DNA from: Actinobacteria bacterium HGW-Actinobacteria-6
GTDB taxonomy: Bacteria > Actinomycetota > Coriobacteriia > Anaerosomatales > Anaerosomataceae
Assembly: GCA_002841295.1 (NCBI GenBank)
Contig: PHEU01000002.1
Location: 1 to 64,000, forward strand
Length of the DNA stretch: 64,000 nucleotides
Direction of reading: 5' to 3'
Shown here: one piece after another, positions 1 to 7,837 of the stretch
Position numbering within the stretch: the stretch's first letter is position 1
How the letters are laid out: every line of letters begins with the position of its first letter
Made by a program: the position numbers and the translations under genes
The notes under the pieces: model-generated
Seen by the model: only the letters and a program-made list of their open reading frames with translations
What the model was told of the DNA's origin: nothing
The model's database searches: none

Positions 1-276
1 GGCATTTCCCGAGGAGTCCGAAGCGGTCTTACCTGCGTCGAAACGACCCGGATCCCCCGTGAACCCTGTCTTCAGAACCTAGAACCCCGTCCATCTAACA
101 ATGAATGTACTGACTCAGTATGAACGCATAAGTGCCAGAAGTACTGACTCTGTAAGACACGGGCGCAGCTGCGGTATTCCGTGTAAGTGAACTCCCCGCG
201 CCCCGATGGCCAGAATACCCCAGGCGAAGGCGGATGGCACGAAGAGTTCTGCAGTCTGCGTAAGCGCACTCGGGAA
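1..276. other. non-coding left edge with short repeats
   Basis: No convincing gene is visible here; the open frames that cross it have no ribosome binding site and no recognisable motif. It lies just beyond the doc stop codon. It contains a 10-bp direct repeat (listed separately) and one ATCTAAC (93-99) matching the RYYYAAC half of an integron attC core, but no matching GTTRRRY partner within the next 170 bases, so I do not call an attC site. Confidence 0.5.
107..150. repeat. 10-bp direct repeat containing a palindrome
   Basis: GTACTGACTC occurs at 107-116 and again at 141-150, one 34-bp step apart. The first copy is part of a perfect 6+1+6 palindrome, TACTGACTCAGTA (108-120). The spacing is near three helical turns, as for tandem operators, but no adjacent gene is visible inside the window to assign it to. 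Confidence 0.5.
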
Positions 277-690
277 CTAGGTACTGTCCGCCCGCGGAAC
301 CAGGTGTGTCCTGACCCAGCCCGCGAGATCTTCCTCGGTAAGCTCGCCTGCCGCGAGTGCCACGATCGTCGTTACGACCTCGCTTTCGGCGGCGCGCAGA
401 TCAAGTCCGTTCAGCCCCAGGAACACCGCCATCGCAACGAATGCGACGCGCTTGTTGCCATCAGCATAGGGATGGTTGCGGGCGATTCCGAAGCCGTACG
501 AAGCAGCCAGTGACGCTAGGTCCACCTCGGGTTCGTACGCGTACCGTTGCTGCGGCCGTGCCAGCGCCGACTCGAGCGAGCCCTCGTCACGCAAGCCGGA
601 CAAACCACCGTGCGTGCGTAGCAGATCAACATGAATCGCATCCACAACGAGACGCGACACCCACCGGGGTTCTTGTGACGGCGCCGACAC
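277..690 (-). CDS. doc: Doc-type (Fic family) toxin, death-on-curing protein
   Basis: 137 aa with a GTG start, five bases after the stop of the upstream antitoxin gene. It carries the Fic/Doc active-site loop HPYADGNKR at residues 73-81 (consensus HxFx[D/A]xNKR) and the usual Doc length of about 125-140 aa. Known Doc toxins phosphorylate elongation factor Tu and arrest translation; that activity is inferred here. The pairing with an AbrB/MazE-fold antitoxin, rather than the Phd of phage P1, is seen in many chromosomal copies. The module is one of two toxin-antitoxin pairs lying downstream of an integron integrase. Confidence 0.9.
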   Translation of the reverse strand: MSAPSQEPRWVSRLVVDAIHVDLLRTHGGLSGLRDEGSLESALARPQQRYAYEPEVDLASLAASYGFGIARNHPYADGNKRVAFVAMAVFLGLNGLDLRAAESEVVTTIVALAAGELTEEDLAGWVRTHLVPRADST

Positions 691-695
691 CGAGT

Positions 696-923
696 CTACT
701 TGGCCAGCTCGCGCAGGGCGTTGCGGTAGGTGCGGCCAACCTCGGCGGCAATCGCAAGCGCCTCTTCGGTGTCGGGATCGTAAGGCGTCAGCAAGATGCC
801 GCGATCAGTCTCGATCGCGATGACGGTGTCCCCCGCTGCGAGTTTCAGTCGGTCAGCCATGTCCTTGGGCAGCGTGGCGGCAATCGAGCCGCCTGCCCGC
901 CGCAACTTCACTCCCTGGACCAT
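696..923 (-). CDS. AbrB/MazE-family antitoxin paired with Doc
   Basis: 75 aa from the ATG at 923, chosen because GGAGG lies 7 bases upstream; a longer frame to 962 has no ribosome binding site and would run through the inverted repeat at 956-973. Residues about 1-45 form a SpoVT-AbrB swapped-hairpin DNA-binding domain (MVQGVKLRRAGGSIAATLP, then a short acidic strand), and the rest is an acidic tail of the type that wraps a toxin. It should neutralise Doc and repress its own operon. The stop codon is six bases from the doc start, so the two are cotranscribed. Confidence 0.85.
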   Translation of the reverse strand: MVQGVKLRRAGGSIAATLPKDMADRLKLAAGDTVIAIETDRGILLTPYDPDTEEALAIAAEVGRTYRNALRELAK

Positions 924-955
924 GGTGGCCTCCGATTCGATGTCGTATGCCGAGT

Positions 956-973
956 GTAGCATATTTGTGCTAC
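956..973. promoter_or_regulatory. inverted repeat upstream of the AbrB-doc operon (candidate operator)
   Basis: GTAGCA and TGCTAC form a perfect 6-bp inverted repeat separated by TATTTG, 33 bases upstream of the antitoxin start. On the minus strand it overlaps a possible -10 (TATGCT). Autoregulation through such a site is typical of toxin-antitoxin operons; binding itself is inference. Confidence 0.45.
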
Positions 974-979
974 TTCAGC

Positions 980-1234
980 TTAGTAGTGGTACCGCAACTG
1001 CGCGATGAACACCGACTCGCCTTCAATGCGGTACACGAGCCTGTGTTCGTCGTTGATTCGGCGCGACCAGTAGCCGGCGAGCGCGTGCTTGAGTGGCTCG
1101 GGCTTGCCGACGCCTTCAAACGGCGTGCGTTCGATCTCGCGAATGAGCGTGTTGATGCGGCGGAGCACCTTTCGGTCCGTCCGCTGCCAGTAGAGGTACT
1201 CCTCCCAGGCGCTCTCGGAGAAGACGAGCCTCAC
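980..1234 (-). CDS. yoeB: YoeB-type (Txe) mRNA endoribonuclease toxin
   Basis: 84 aa, exactly the family length. It has the RelE-fold YoeB hallmarks: W-x-E-Y-x-x-W near the N terminus, GVGKPEPLKHALAGYWSRRI in the middle, and the terminal H-R-L-V-Y ... YHY with the catalytic His and final Tyr residues. Known members cleave mRNA in the ribosomal A site. The start codon overlaps the stop of yefM (ATGA), so translation is coupled. The stop lies only 57 bases from the start of the next antitoxin gene, leaving no room for a normal integron attC site between the modules. Confidence 0.93.
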   Translation of the reverse strand: MRLVFSESAWEEYLYWQRTDRKVLRRINTLIREIERTPFEGVGKPEPLKHALAGYWSRRINDEHRLVYRIEGESVFIAQLRYHY

Positions 1235-1482
1235 TCGGCCAGCTCGCGTTCGTGTCCGCGGCCCGATTCCAGCTCGGCGATAGACTCAAGCAGCCGCCGG
1301 GCGTTCTTGGGACTGCGCAGCAGATACGACGTCTCTTCAAGCGCCTCGTAGTCTTCAAGCGAGATCATAACCACCGACGACGACGCTCTGCGGGTGACGA
1401 TGATCGGCGTGTGATCTTCGCACACACGGTCCATTTCGCTCGCGAGATTGCTGCGAAGTGTCGTGTAAGGGATGGCGTCCAT
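1231..1482 (-). CDS. yefM: YefM-family antitoxin (Phd/YefM fold)
   Basis: 83 aa from the ATG at 1482, preceded by GGAGG at 7 bases; the longer frame to 1563 is rejected. The N terminus MDAIPYTTLRSNLASEMDRV and the central PIIVTRR ... VVMISLEDYEAL are typical of YefM, with a disordered acidic toxin-binding C terminus. It should neutralise YoeB and repress the pair. It begins 77 bases after the stop of the integrase gene on the same strand. Confidence 0.93.
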   Translation of the reverse strand: MDAIPYTTLRSNLASEMDRVCEDHTPIIVTRRASSSVVMISLEDYEALEETSYLLRSPKNARRLLESIAELESGRGHERELAE

Positions 1483-1502
1483 GGCGGTCCTCCGATTATC
1501 TG

Positions 1503-1528
1503 ACCTGCACAGGTAATGGTACAGGTTA
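1503..1528. promoter_or_regulatory. candidate YefM operator
   Basis: ACAGGTAA (1509-1516) and ACAGGTTA (1521-1528) form a direct repeat with a 12-bp step, and ACCTGCACAGGT (1503-1514) is an imperfect palindrome. The elements sit 20-45 bases upstream of yefM, where the known E. coli YefM-YoeB operator (TGTACA-cored palindromes) lies. Function is inferred from position. Confidence 0.4.
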
Positions 1529-1559
1529 CAACCGCCCGCGTGCAACACGCTCGCTCCCC

Positions 1560-2534
1560 TCACAGCGCATCGAACGGGCTCTTCACGCCAAGTCCTCCCT
1601 TGTTGAGCACGTGGGTGTAGATCATCGTCGTGTTCAGGCTCTTATGGCCGAGAAGCTCCTGGATCGTGCGGATGTCGTAGCCGCACTCGAGCAGGTGTGT
1701 TGCGAACGAATGCCGCAGCGTGTGGCACCCGACGTGTTTCGCCACGCCCGACGCGCGTGCCGCCTCGCCCACCGCTCGCTGGATGATCGTCGGGTGCACG
1801 TGGTGGCGCCCCTGCTCGCCGGTCTTCCTGTTGCACCACCGGCGCTCCTGGGGGAAGACCCACTGCCAGCCCCACTGCGTCGGGGCGTTGGGGTACTTGC
1901 GATCGAGCGCGTCGGGGAGCACCACGCGACCCCACCCGTCGGCAAGATCGCGCTCGTGGACCGCCCGCGCTCGCCGTAGCTGCGCCTGAAGCGGCGGCTT
2001 AAGCGTGTCAGGGAGCATCGTCACGCGGTCCTTCGCGCCCTTGCCGTTGCGCACAAGGATCTCGCCGCGCCCGAAGTCGATGTCTTGCACCCGCAGACGC
2101 AGGCACTCCATGAGCCGCAATCCCGAGCCGTACATGAGCGACGCCATCAGCCACTTGTCGCCGTCGAGCTGATCCAGCAACTCGCGCACCTCGGCACGCG
2201 TCATCACAACCGGCAGCCGTTCGGGCTTGCGCGCACGAATCACCCCGCTAAGCTGACCCACTTCGCACCCGATGACGTGCCGGTACAGAAACAGCAATGC
2301 CGAGAGGGCCTGCGTCTGCGTGGAGGCGGCTACATGCTCTTCCACGGCCAGATGTGTGAGGTACGCATTGATCTCGGCCTCGCCCATCTCGGCAGGATGC
2401 CGGAGATGGTGAAAGCGGACGAAACGCGTCACCCACAGGCAGTACGCCTGCTCTGTTCGACGGCTGTAGTGGCGCGAGCGTAGCGCCGCCCGCAACTGCG
2501 ACATGAGTTGCCCCGGACGCGTTTTCTGCTCCAC
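1560..2534 (-). CDS. intI: integron integrase (tyrosine recombinase IntI)
   Basis: 324 aa, GTG start with GGGGAG just upstream. The tyrosine-recombinase tetrad is complete: R140, H271/R274 (HTLRHSF), H297 (LLGHKS) and Y306 (TTMIYTH). The feature separating IntI from XerC/XerD is present: the extra domain around residues 205-228, [14 protein letters not shown] then WGWQWVFP, very like the matching part of IntI1, and the C terminus [12 protein letters not shown] also follows the IntI pattern. IntI recombines attI with attC to insert gene cassettes. Two toxin-antitoxin pairs, frequent stabilisers of integron arrays, follow in the same direction, as in the reverse integrons known from spirochaetes, but no attC could be identified by eye. 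Confidence 0.92.
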   Translation of the reverse strand: MEQKTRPGQLMSQLRAALRSRHYSRRTEQAYCLWVTRFVRFHHLRHPAEMGEAEINAYLTHLAVEEHVAASTQTQALSALLFLYRHVIGCEVGQLSGVIRARKPERLPVVMTRAEVRELLDQLDGDKWLMASLMYGSGLRLMECLRLRVQDIDFGRGEILVRNGKGAKDRVTMLPDTLKPPLQAQLRRARAVHERDLADGWGRVVLPDALDRKYPNAPTQWGWQWVFPQERRWCNRKTGEQGRHHVHPTIIQRAVGEAARASGVAKHVGCHTLRHSFATHLLECGYDIRTIQELLGHKSLNTTMIYTHVLNKGGLGVKSPFDAL

Positions 2535-2543
2535 ATCGCTCCC

Positions 2544-2564
2544 CTCGGCAAGTGTTCTGCCGAG
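2544..2564. promoter_or_regulatory. hairpin next to the intI ribosome binding site
   Basis: CTCGGCA (2544-2550) and TGCCGAG (2558-2564) are perfectly complementary with a 7-base loop. On the minus strand the second arm runs directly into the GAGGGGAG that serves as the intI ribosome binding site, so folding could limit access to it. No LexA-type box was found in this spacer. Confidence 0.4.
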
Positions 2565-2685
2565 CGTATACGGCGGCGCTAAACGACCGCTGAACCCGCT
2601 CTTAACGGAGGCGCCGTTGCGTTCATCAAGCGCTTGGGAATACCACTAGTGTGCACAACCGGCGACTGAGGGGCTGCCGAACACG

Positions 2686-4707
2686 ATGTTGCGCGATGCA
2701 CACAGCGGGCAGCCAGACAGCGCCCGTGAACACGAGATGCTGCGAGCCCTGGTCGAAGGCACCCCGGATGCGGTTTACGTCAAGGACGCGTCAGGGCGCT
2801 ACCTGCTCTTCAACAAGGGCGCCTCGGCCGTCGTCGGCCAACCCGCCGAGGCCGTGCTCGGCAACGACGACACCGCACTATTCCCTGCGGACGAGGCGGC
2901 CGCAGTCATGGCTGGCGACCGGCGGGTCATGGACTCGGGCAGCGCGCAGACGTACGAAGAAGTCGTAACCGACGCCGAGGGGATCACGCGGACATTCCTC
3001 TCGACGAAGGGTCCCATACGCGATGCAGACGGCATCGTGACGGGGATCTTCGGTATCGCACGCGACATCACCCCTCTGCGAGATGCCGAGGCGGCAGAAG
3101 CAGCATCCGCACTCCAGCTCAAAAACACCATGGATGCGATGCTTGAGGGCTGTCAGATCATCAACCGCGACTGGCGCTACACCTACCTCAACGACACAGC
3201 TGAGCGGCAGGCACATAAGTCGAAGGCTGCTCTGCTCGGAAAGGACTTCCGCACGGTATGGCCGGGAGCCGAGGCGACAGACCTCTTCCGCGCCATGAAG
3301 GACTGCATGGACACGGGCACCGCGCATCGCATGGAGAACCGGTTCGAGTACTCGGAAGATGAAAGCGGATGGTTCCTGCTCGACATCCAGCCGGTCCCAG
3401 AGGGCATCTTCATCCTGTCGACGGACATCACCGAACGTAGAGATACCGAGGACGCGCTCAAGGAAGCACTCAACCGTCTGCGTACGTTCGTCGAGTCGAA
3501 TATCGTCGGGGTGGTAATGGCCAGCAGCTCGGGAGCTATCGTCGAGACAAACGACTACTACCTGAACCTCATCGGGTACAGCCGCGAAGAGTTCGATGCC
3601 GGCCTGGTTGATTGGCGCTCGATCACGCCCCCCGAGTGGCTGCCTGCCGATGATCGTGCGATCGAAGAGATGAACGAGCGCGGTGCCTGCACGCCATACG
3701 AGAAGCAGTATCTCCGCCGAGACGGCAGCCGGGTTTGGGTCTATCTCGCCGATACACTCCTGCCCGGTCCCGATAGGCTGATCGCCGCTATCGCAATCGA
3801 CATCACCGGTCGCAAGAACGCCGAGGCAGAGCTCGATCTGCATCACCGTCATGTCGAGGATCTTGTGGAAGCTCGCACCCGCGAACTGGCGTCCGCAAAT
3901 CAAGAGCTAGAGATGTCGAACGAGGAGTTGGACGCCACGAACGAGGAGTTGCAGGCGGCTAATACCCGGCTGGAAGTCTCGACCGGCGCGCTGCTACAAC
4001 TGAACCATGAGCTTCTCGACGCAACGCAGGCCAAGAGCCAGTTCCTAGCGAGCATGAGCCACGAGCTCCGCACGCCGCTTAACTCGATCATCGGCTTCTC
4101 GGACATTCTGTACCGCGGCATGGTCGGTGAGTTGGAGGAAGAGCAGCATAAGCAAGTGGGAATGATCTACCACTCCGGTCAACACCTGCTCTCGCTTATC
4201 AACGAAGTCCTGGATCTGTCCAGAATCGAAGCTGGCGCCGTCGAGATCAACATGACGGAGGTCGACCTCGCCCAGACGGTCCGCGAGGTGGCCGAAACCC
4301 TGCGTCCACTTGCAGCCGAAAGAGACCTGAAGCTTCAAATTCACGTGCCGGCGACGTTGAATTCGGCGATCACCGACGAAAGCAAAGTCAGACAGATCCT
4401 GCTCAACCTCGGCGGCAACGCAATCAAGTTCACGGACCGCGGACAGGTCCAGATCAGCGTGACGGCGGCCGTACATGAGTTCCGCATCGCAGTGGCAGAC
4501 TCTGGCCGAGGAATCGCCGAGGGCGAGCTCTCGCACATCTTCGACGAGTTCGCGCAGATTGATCAGGTGGACCAAGCAAAGTCCGAGGGAACCGGACTCG
4601 GCCTAACGATCTCACGCCAGTATGCCGAGTTGCTCGGCGGCAGGATCGAAGTGACGAGCACACACGGCACCGGCTCCACGTTCACGCTCGTCCTGCCCGC
4701 GAACTGA
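2686..4707 (+). CDS. sensor histidine kinase with three PAS domains (orphan)
   Basis: 673 aa, apparently cytoplasmic (no membrane segment). In order: PAS at about 22-130 (TPDAVYVKDASGRYLLFN), PAS at about 150-250, PAS at about 265-380, a coiled coil with repeated EELDATNEELQAAN heptads at about 385-445, HisKA with the phospho-acceptor in SMSHELRTPLNS (H near 459), and HATPase_c with N (NLGGNAIKF), G1 (DSGRGIAEG) and G2 (GTGLGLTIS) boxes. No receiver domain or response regulator gene is adjacent, so partner and signal are unknown. It ends 8 bases from the convergent rlmKL stop. Its kinase core closely matches three other kinases in this window. Confidence 0.92.
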   Translation: MLRDAHSGQPDSAREHEMLRALVEGTPDAVYVKDASGRYLLFNKGASAVVGQPAEAVLGNDDTALFPADEAAAVMAGDRRVMDSGSAQTYEEVVTDAEGITRTFLSTKGPIRDADGIVTGIFGIARDITPLRDAEAAEAASALQLKNTMDAMLEGCQIINRDWRYTYLNDTAERQAHKSKAALLGKDFRTVWPGAEATDLFRAMKDCMDTGTAHRMENRFEYSEDESGWFLLDIQPVPEGIFILSTDITERRDTEDALKEALNRLRTFVESNIVGVVMASSSGAIVETNDYYLNLIGYSREEFDAGLVDWRSITPPEWLPADDRAIEEMNERGACTPYEKQYLRRDGSRVWVYLADTLLPGPDRLIAAIAIDITGRKNAEAELDLHHRHVEDLVEARTRELASANQELEMSNEELDATNEELQAANTRLEVSTGALLQLNHELLDATQAKSQFLASMSHELRTPLNSIIGFSDILYRGMVGELEEEQHKQVGMIYHSGQHLLSLINEVLDLSRIEAGAVEINMTEVDLAQTVREVAETLRPLAAERDLKLQIHVPATLNSAITDESKVRQILLNLGGNAIKFTDRGQVQISVTAAVHEFRIAVADSGRGIAEGELSHIFDEFAQIDQVDQAKSEGTGLGLTISRQYAELLGGRIEVTSTHGTGSTFTLVLPAN

Positions 4708-4715
4708 ACGAACGC

Positions 4716-6938
4716 TTACCCGCGTCCTACGTCCGGTTGTTCTTTGCGCCTGATCTCGTAGCACTGGTGGATCTTCGAGTTGCGCTCAAAGTCCGGCGGA
4801 ATGGTCACGTTGGTCACGTTCTGGATATCGAGCTCGGGCAGCTCCTCAAAGGCAAGTTTGAACTTGCGGAAGTTGTTGGAGAACACGAGCACGCCGCCTG
4901 GCGCCAAGAGCGCCGCCGTGTCGCGCAGCAGCTCCACGTGGTCGCGCTGCACGTCGAAGGTGCGCTCCCCCATCTTCTTGGAGTTCGAGAAGGTGGGCGG
5001 GTCGAGAAAAATGAGCCCGTACGGCTGCTGGTGGCCGACCTCGATGCGCTTGCGCTCGTCGACGATCCACGACAGCACGTCCACGCGCTCGAAGCGCACG
5101 GTGTTGCTCTCGGCAAACCCATTGAGCGCCATGTTGCGGCGCGCCCAGTTGAGGTACGTCGCCGACATGTCCGCGGTCGTGATGTGCGTCGCCCCGCCGG
5201 CTGCGGCATACACGCTCGCAGCACCGGTGTAGCCGAAGAGATTGAGGAAGCGCAGTCCGTCCGCGTACTCGCGCAGCGCCTGCCGGGTCATCCGGTGGTC
5301 GAGGAAGAGCCCCGTGTCGAGGTAGTCGTGCAGGTTCACCAGCAGGCGCAGTCCGCCCTCGGCGACCTCGATCTCCGTGCCGAGCGTGTCCTCTCGGCGC
5401 TCGTACTGCGACTCACCGCGCTGGCGCTTGCGCACCTTCACCGCGACGTCTTCAGGTGCCACGCCGAGAACCTCCGGCACGGCCGCGACGATCTCGGCCA
5501 GGCGCTCCTCGGCACGACCTGAGTCGATGCTTGGCGGCGGCGCGTACTCCTGGATGTGCGCGAAGCGACGGCCCTCATCGAGACCGGCACCTTCGTAGAT
5601 GTCGATAGCCACGGCGTATTCGGGCAGGTCAGCGTCGTAGACGCGCCAGCACGTAACGCCCTCGCGCCGTGCCCACTTGCCGAGGTGCCGCAGGTTCTTG
5701 CGCACGCGGTTCACGAACATCTCGGCACCGGAGGACAGGCCAAGCGGCGCCGGGCGTACCTCGGCACGCACAACGCGCGCGGAGAGCTCGAAGAGGTAGA
5801 GCTTCACCTCGACCGCACCGTTCATGAACGAGTACGACTTATGCGAGCGCAGCTTGGTCGCGCGCGCCAGGTCCGGCTCGCTCGTGAGGATAGCTGCGGT
5901 CCAGCCGTCGAAGCTCTCCACGAGCCGCTCGCCGAGACGCGCGTAGAGCCCGGCAAGGTCTTCCCCGCTGCCGAGACGCACGCCATACGGCGGGTTCGTG
6001 ATGATGAGTCCGGGCGCGGCATCTTCCGGCGGCTTGGTGTGCCCCAGCTCGCGCACGTCGAGCACGACCGAATCGCCGAGACCCGCACGCTTCACGCACG
6101 CACGCGCAAGCTCGATAGCGCTTGAGTCGACGTCGCTGCCTGCGATGCTCGGCATCGCTTCCACACCCGCCTCGGCACGCGCGTCGGCGTCGTCGAGCAC
6201 CGTGTGCCATACGTCCGGATCATGGCCGAGCCACCCCTCGAAGCCCCAGCGCTGGCGCAGTAGGCCCGGCGCGCGGTCGGCGGCCATGAGCGCGCCTTCC
6301 AGAAGCAGCGTGCCTGAGCCGCACATCGGGTCGAAGAGCGAGCCGCCAGCTTCAGCGATCGCTGGCCAGCCGGCGCGCACGAGAAGTGCGGCGGCGAGGT
6401 TCTCCTTGAGTGGCGCCTCGGCCTGCTCGCCCGGCGCGCGGTAGCCGCGACGGTGCAGCGGGTCGCCCGAGAGGTCGATCGAAAGCGAGCCAGCGCCCTT
6501 GTGCAGGCGAAGGTTGAGGCGCACGTCCGGCGACTCGATATCCACCGACGGCCGCTCGCCCGTGCGCTCGCGCACCTGGTCGACGACCGCGTCTTTCACC
6601 TTGAGCGCGGCAAATCCCGAGTGTGTGATCCCCGGCGTGCGCCCGACGGCGTCGACCGCGATCGTCGTCTCTGCCGAGAGGTGCTGCTCCCACTCAACGG
6701 CCGCGACGCCTGCGTACAGGTCATCGGCGGTCATCGCGGGGAAGCTCGCGAGCGTGAGCAAGATGCGGCTGGCAAGCCGCGACCAGAGGCACGCGCGATA
6801 TGCGATCTCAAGCGTGCCCGAGAACGAGACGGCAGCGCGCGATTCGCGAACGTCGGAGGCGCCCAGGGCGCGAAGCTCCTCGGCAAGGAGCGACTCGATG
6901 CCGATGGCGCATGTGGCTATCAGTGTGTGAGTTGTCAT
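4716..6938 (-). CDS. rlmKL: bifunctional 23S rRNA methyltransferase RlmKL (m7G2069 / m2G2445)
   Basis: 740 aa from the ATG at 6938, where the protein begins MTTHTLIATCAIGIESLLAEE as in RlmL; the upstream extension to 7133 would overlap the neighbouring methyltransferase. Order: THUMP RNA-binding domain about 50-155, RlmL-type m2G methyltransferase with catalytic NPPYGVRLG, then a C-terminal RlmK-type Rossmann methyltransferase with LNLFGYTGAASVYAAAGGA and DPPTFSNSKKM. Length and order match the E. coli fused enzyme (702 aa), which modifies G2069 and G2445 of 23S rRNA. There is no obvious Shine-Dalgarno sequence at the start. It follows another methyltransferase gene by 37 bases on the same strand. 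Confidence 0.95.
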   Translation of the reverse strand: MTTHTLIATCAIGIESLLAEELRALGASDVRESRAAVSFSGTLEIAYRACLWSRLASRILLTLASFPAMTADDLYAGVAAVEWEQHLSAETTIAVDAVGRTPGITHSGFAALKVKDAVVDQVRERTGERPSVDIESPDVRLNLRLHKGAGSLSIDLSGDPLHRRGYRAPGEQAEAPLKENLAAALLVRAGWPAIAEAGGSLFDPMCGSGTLLLEGALMAADRAPGLLRQRWGFEGWLGHDPDVWHTVLDDADARAEAGVEAMPSIAGSDVDSSAIELARACVKRAGLGDSVVLDVRELGHTKPPEDAAPGLIITNPPYGVRLGSGEDLAGLYARLGERLVESFDGWTAAILTSEPDLARATKLRSHKSYSFMNGAVEVKLYLFELSARVVRAEVRPAPLGLSSGAEMFVNRVRKNLRHLGKWARREGVTCWRVYDADLPEYAVAIDIYEGAGLDEGRRFAHIQEYAPPPSIDSGRAEERLAEIVAAVPEVLGVAPEDVAVKVRKRQRGESQYERREDTLGTEIEVAEGGLRLLVNLHDYLDTGLFLDHRMTRQALREYADGLRFLNLFGYTGAASVYAAAGGATHITTADMSATYLNWARRNMALNGFAESNTVRFERVDVLSWIVDERKRIEVGHQQPYGLIFLDPPTFSNSKKMGERTFDVQRDHVELLRDTAALLAPGGVLVFSNNFRKFKLAFEELPELDIQNVTNVTIPPDFERNSKIHQCYEIRRKEQPDVGRG

Positions 6939-6975
6939 GCGGACACGGTACCACGGCTGGCAAGCCGAGGCGGGC

Positions 6976-7785
6976 TTACTCCGGTGCCTCGGCGGTGATC
7001 GAGTACATGAGCGGCAGGTCGGGAGCGCCTTCCGGCATGCGCCAGAAACCGTCTGCGCCCTTGACCATCGTCGGGAACCACTGGAACGCCAGGTACGGGT
7101 ACTCGCGAAGCGACGTGATGCGCAGTCCCGCACCGACGAGCGAGTTCACGATCTCATCAAAGGTGTGCTGCCACGAGTACGACGTGGCCTTGATGCCCGA
7201 GTCGGGCGCGGCGTAGCTGCCGTCTTCTTCCCAGCGCAGCACGTTGGCGTCAAAGTACGGATACTTGAACGGCGGGACGAGCGCCTCGGTGTAGTCGTCG
7301 AACATCCACAGGAACGGGTGGTGCTCGGCGATGAAGAAGCGGCCGCCCGGCTTGAGCGCACCGGCGATCACCTCGGCCCATCGCTTTAGATCGGGCAGCC
7401 ACGAGATTGCGCCGTATGAGGTGAAGATGACGTCGAACCGCTCACCCTCCAGATGCTCGAGCGTGTCGTAGATGTCGCAGCAGATGAACCGCGCATCCAG
7501 CTCGAGCTGCTCCGTCAGTTCGCGCGCGATCGCGACGCCGCGCTCAGAGAAGTCGACTCCCACTACGCTCGCGCCGTGGCGCGCCCACGACAGCGTCGTC
7601 TGCCCAAAATGACATTGCAGGTGCAGAAGCGACTTGCCCGCCACGTCGCCGACGCCTTCAAGCTCGACTTGATCGATCGTCTCTCGGCCGGCGAGGAATC
7701 CCTCGGTGTCGTAGAACTCGGAGCCAACGTGCGCATCGGCCCAGGCGTTCCAGAGCTCGCGATTGGCGGCGATTGGATCTTCCAC
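6976..7785 (-). CDS. class I SAM-dependent methyltransferase, substrate unknown
   Basis: 269 aa from the GTG at 7785, chosen because GAAGGGGAT lies about 5 bases upstream and the upstream frame enters the next gene. Motif I is LHLQCHFGQTTLSWARHGA with GVDFSE as the acidic post-I loop, followed by CDIYDTL and an LKPGG(R)FF strand. The C-terminal part is rich in Trp and Tyr (APDLPLMYSI at the end). Enzymes of this type are annotated only as general methyltransferases, and the substrate cannot be read from the sequence. It probably shares a transcript with rlmKL. Confidence 0.85.
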   Translation of the reverse strand: MEDPIAANRELWNAWADAHVGSEFYDTEGFLAGRETIDQVELEGVGDVAGKSLLHLQCHFGQTTLSWARHGASVVGVDFSERGVAIARELTEQLELDARFICCDIYDTLEHLEGERFDVIFTSYGAISWLPDLKRWAEVIAGALKPGGRFFIAEHHPFLWMFDDYTEALVPPFKYPYFDANVLRWEEDGSYAAPDSGIKATSYSWQHTFDEIVNSLVGAGLRITSLREYPYLAFQWFPTMVKGADGFWRMPEGAPDLPLMYSITAEAPE

Positions 7786-7837
7786 AGTATCCCCTTCGTC
7801 GGCGACTATGCCTCCGTCAAGAATACCGCAGCAGGCG

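Noticed and set aside
93-240. Possible integron attC site left of doc
   Set aside because: An ATCTAAC core half-site occurs at 93-99, but no GTTRRRY partner or L-box pairing could be found in the following bases.
923-980. attC between the two toxin-antitoxin modules
   Set aside because: The spacer is 57 bases and is filled by an operator-like inverted repeat and the ribosome binding site; no core-site pair is present.
2535-2685. LexA (SOS) box controlling intI
   Set aside because: Only an isolated TGTTCT half-site is present; no GAAC-N4-GTTC type palindrome is seen.
4737-5522. Long open frames antisense to rlmKL
   Set aside because: No ribosome binding site or motif, and composition is that of a shadow of the real gene; similar antisense frames over hutU, arcA, MBOAT and the kinases are rejected for the same reason.
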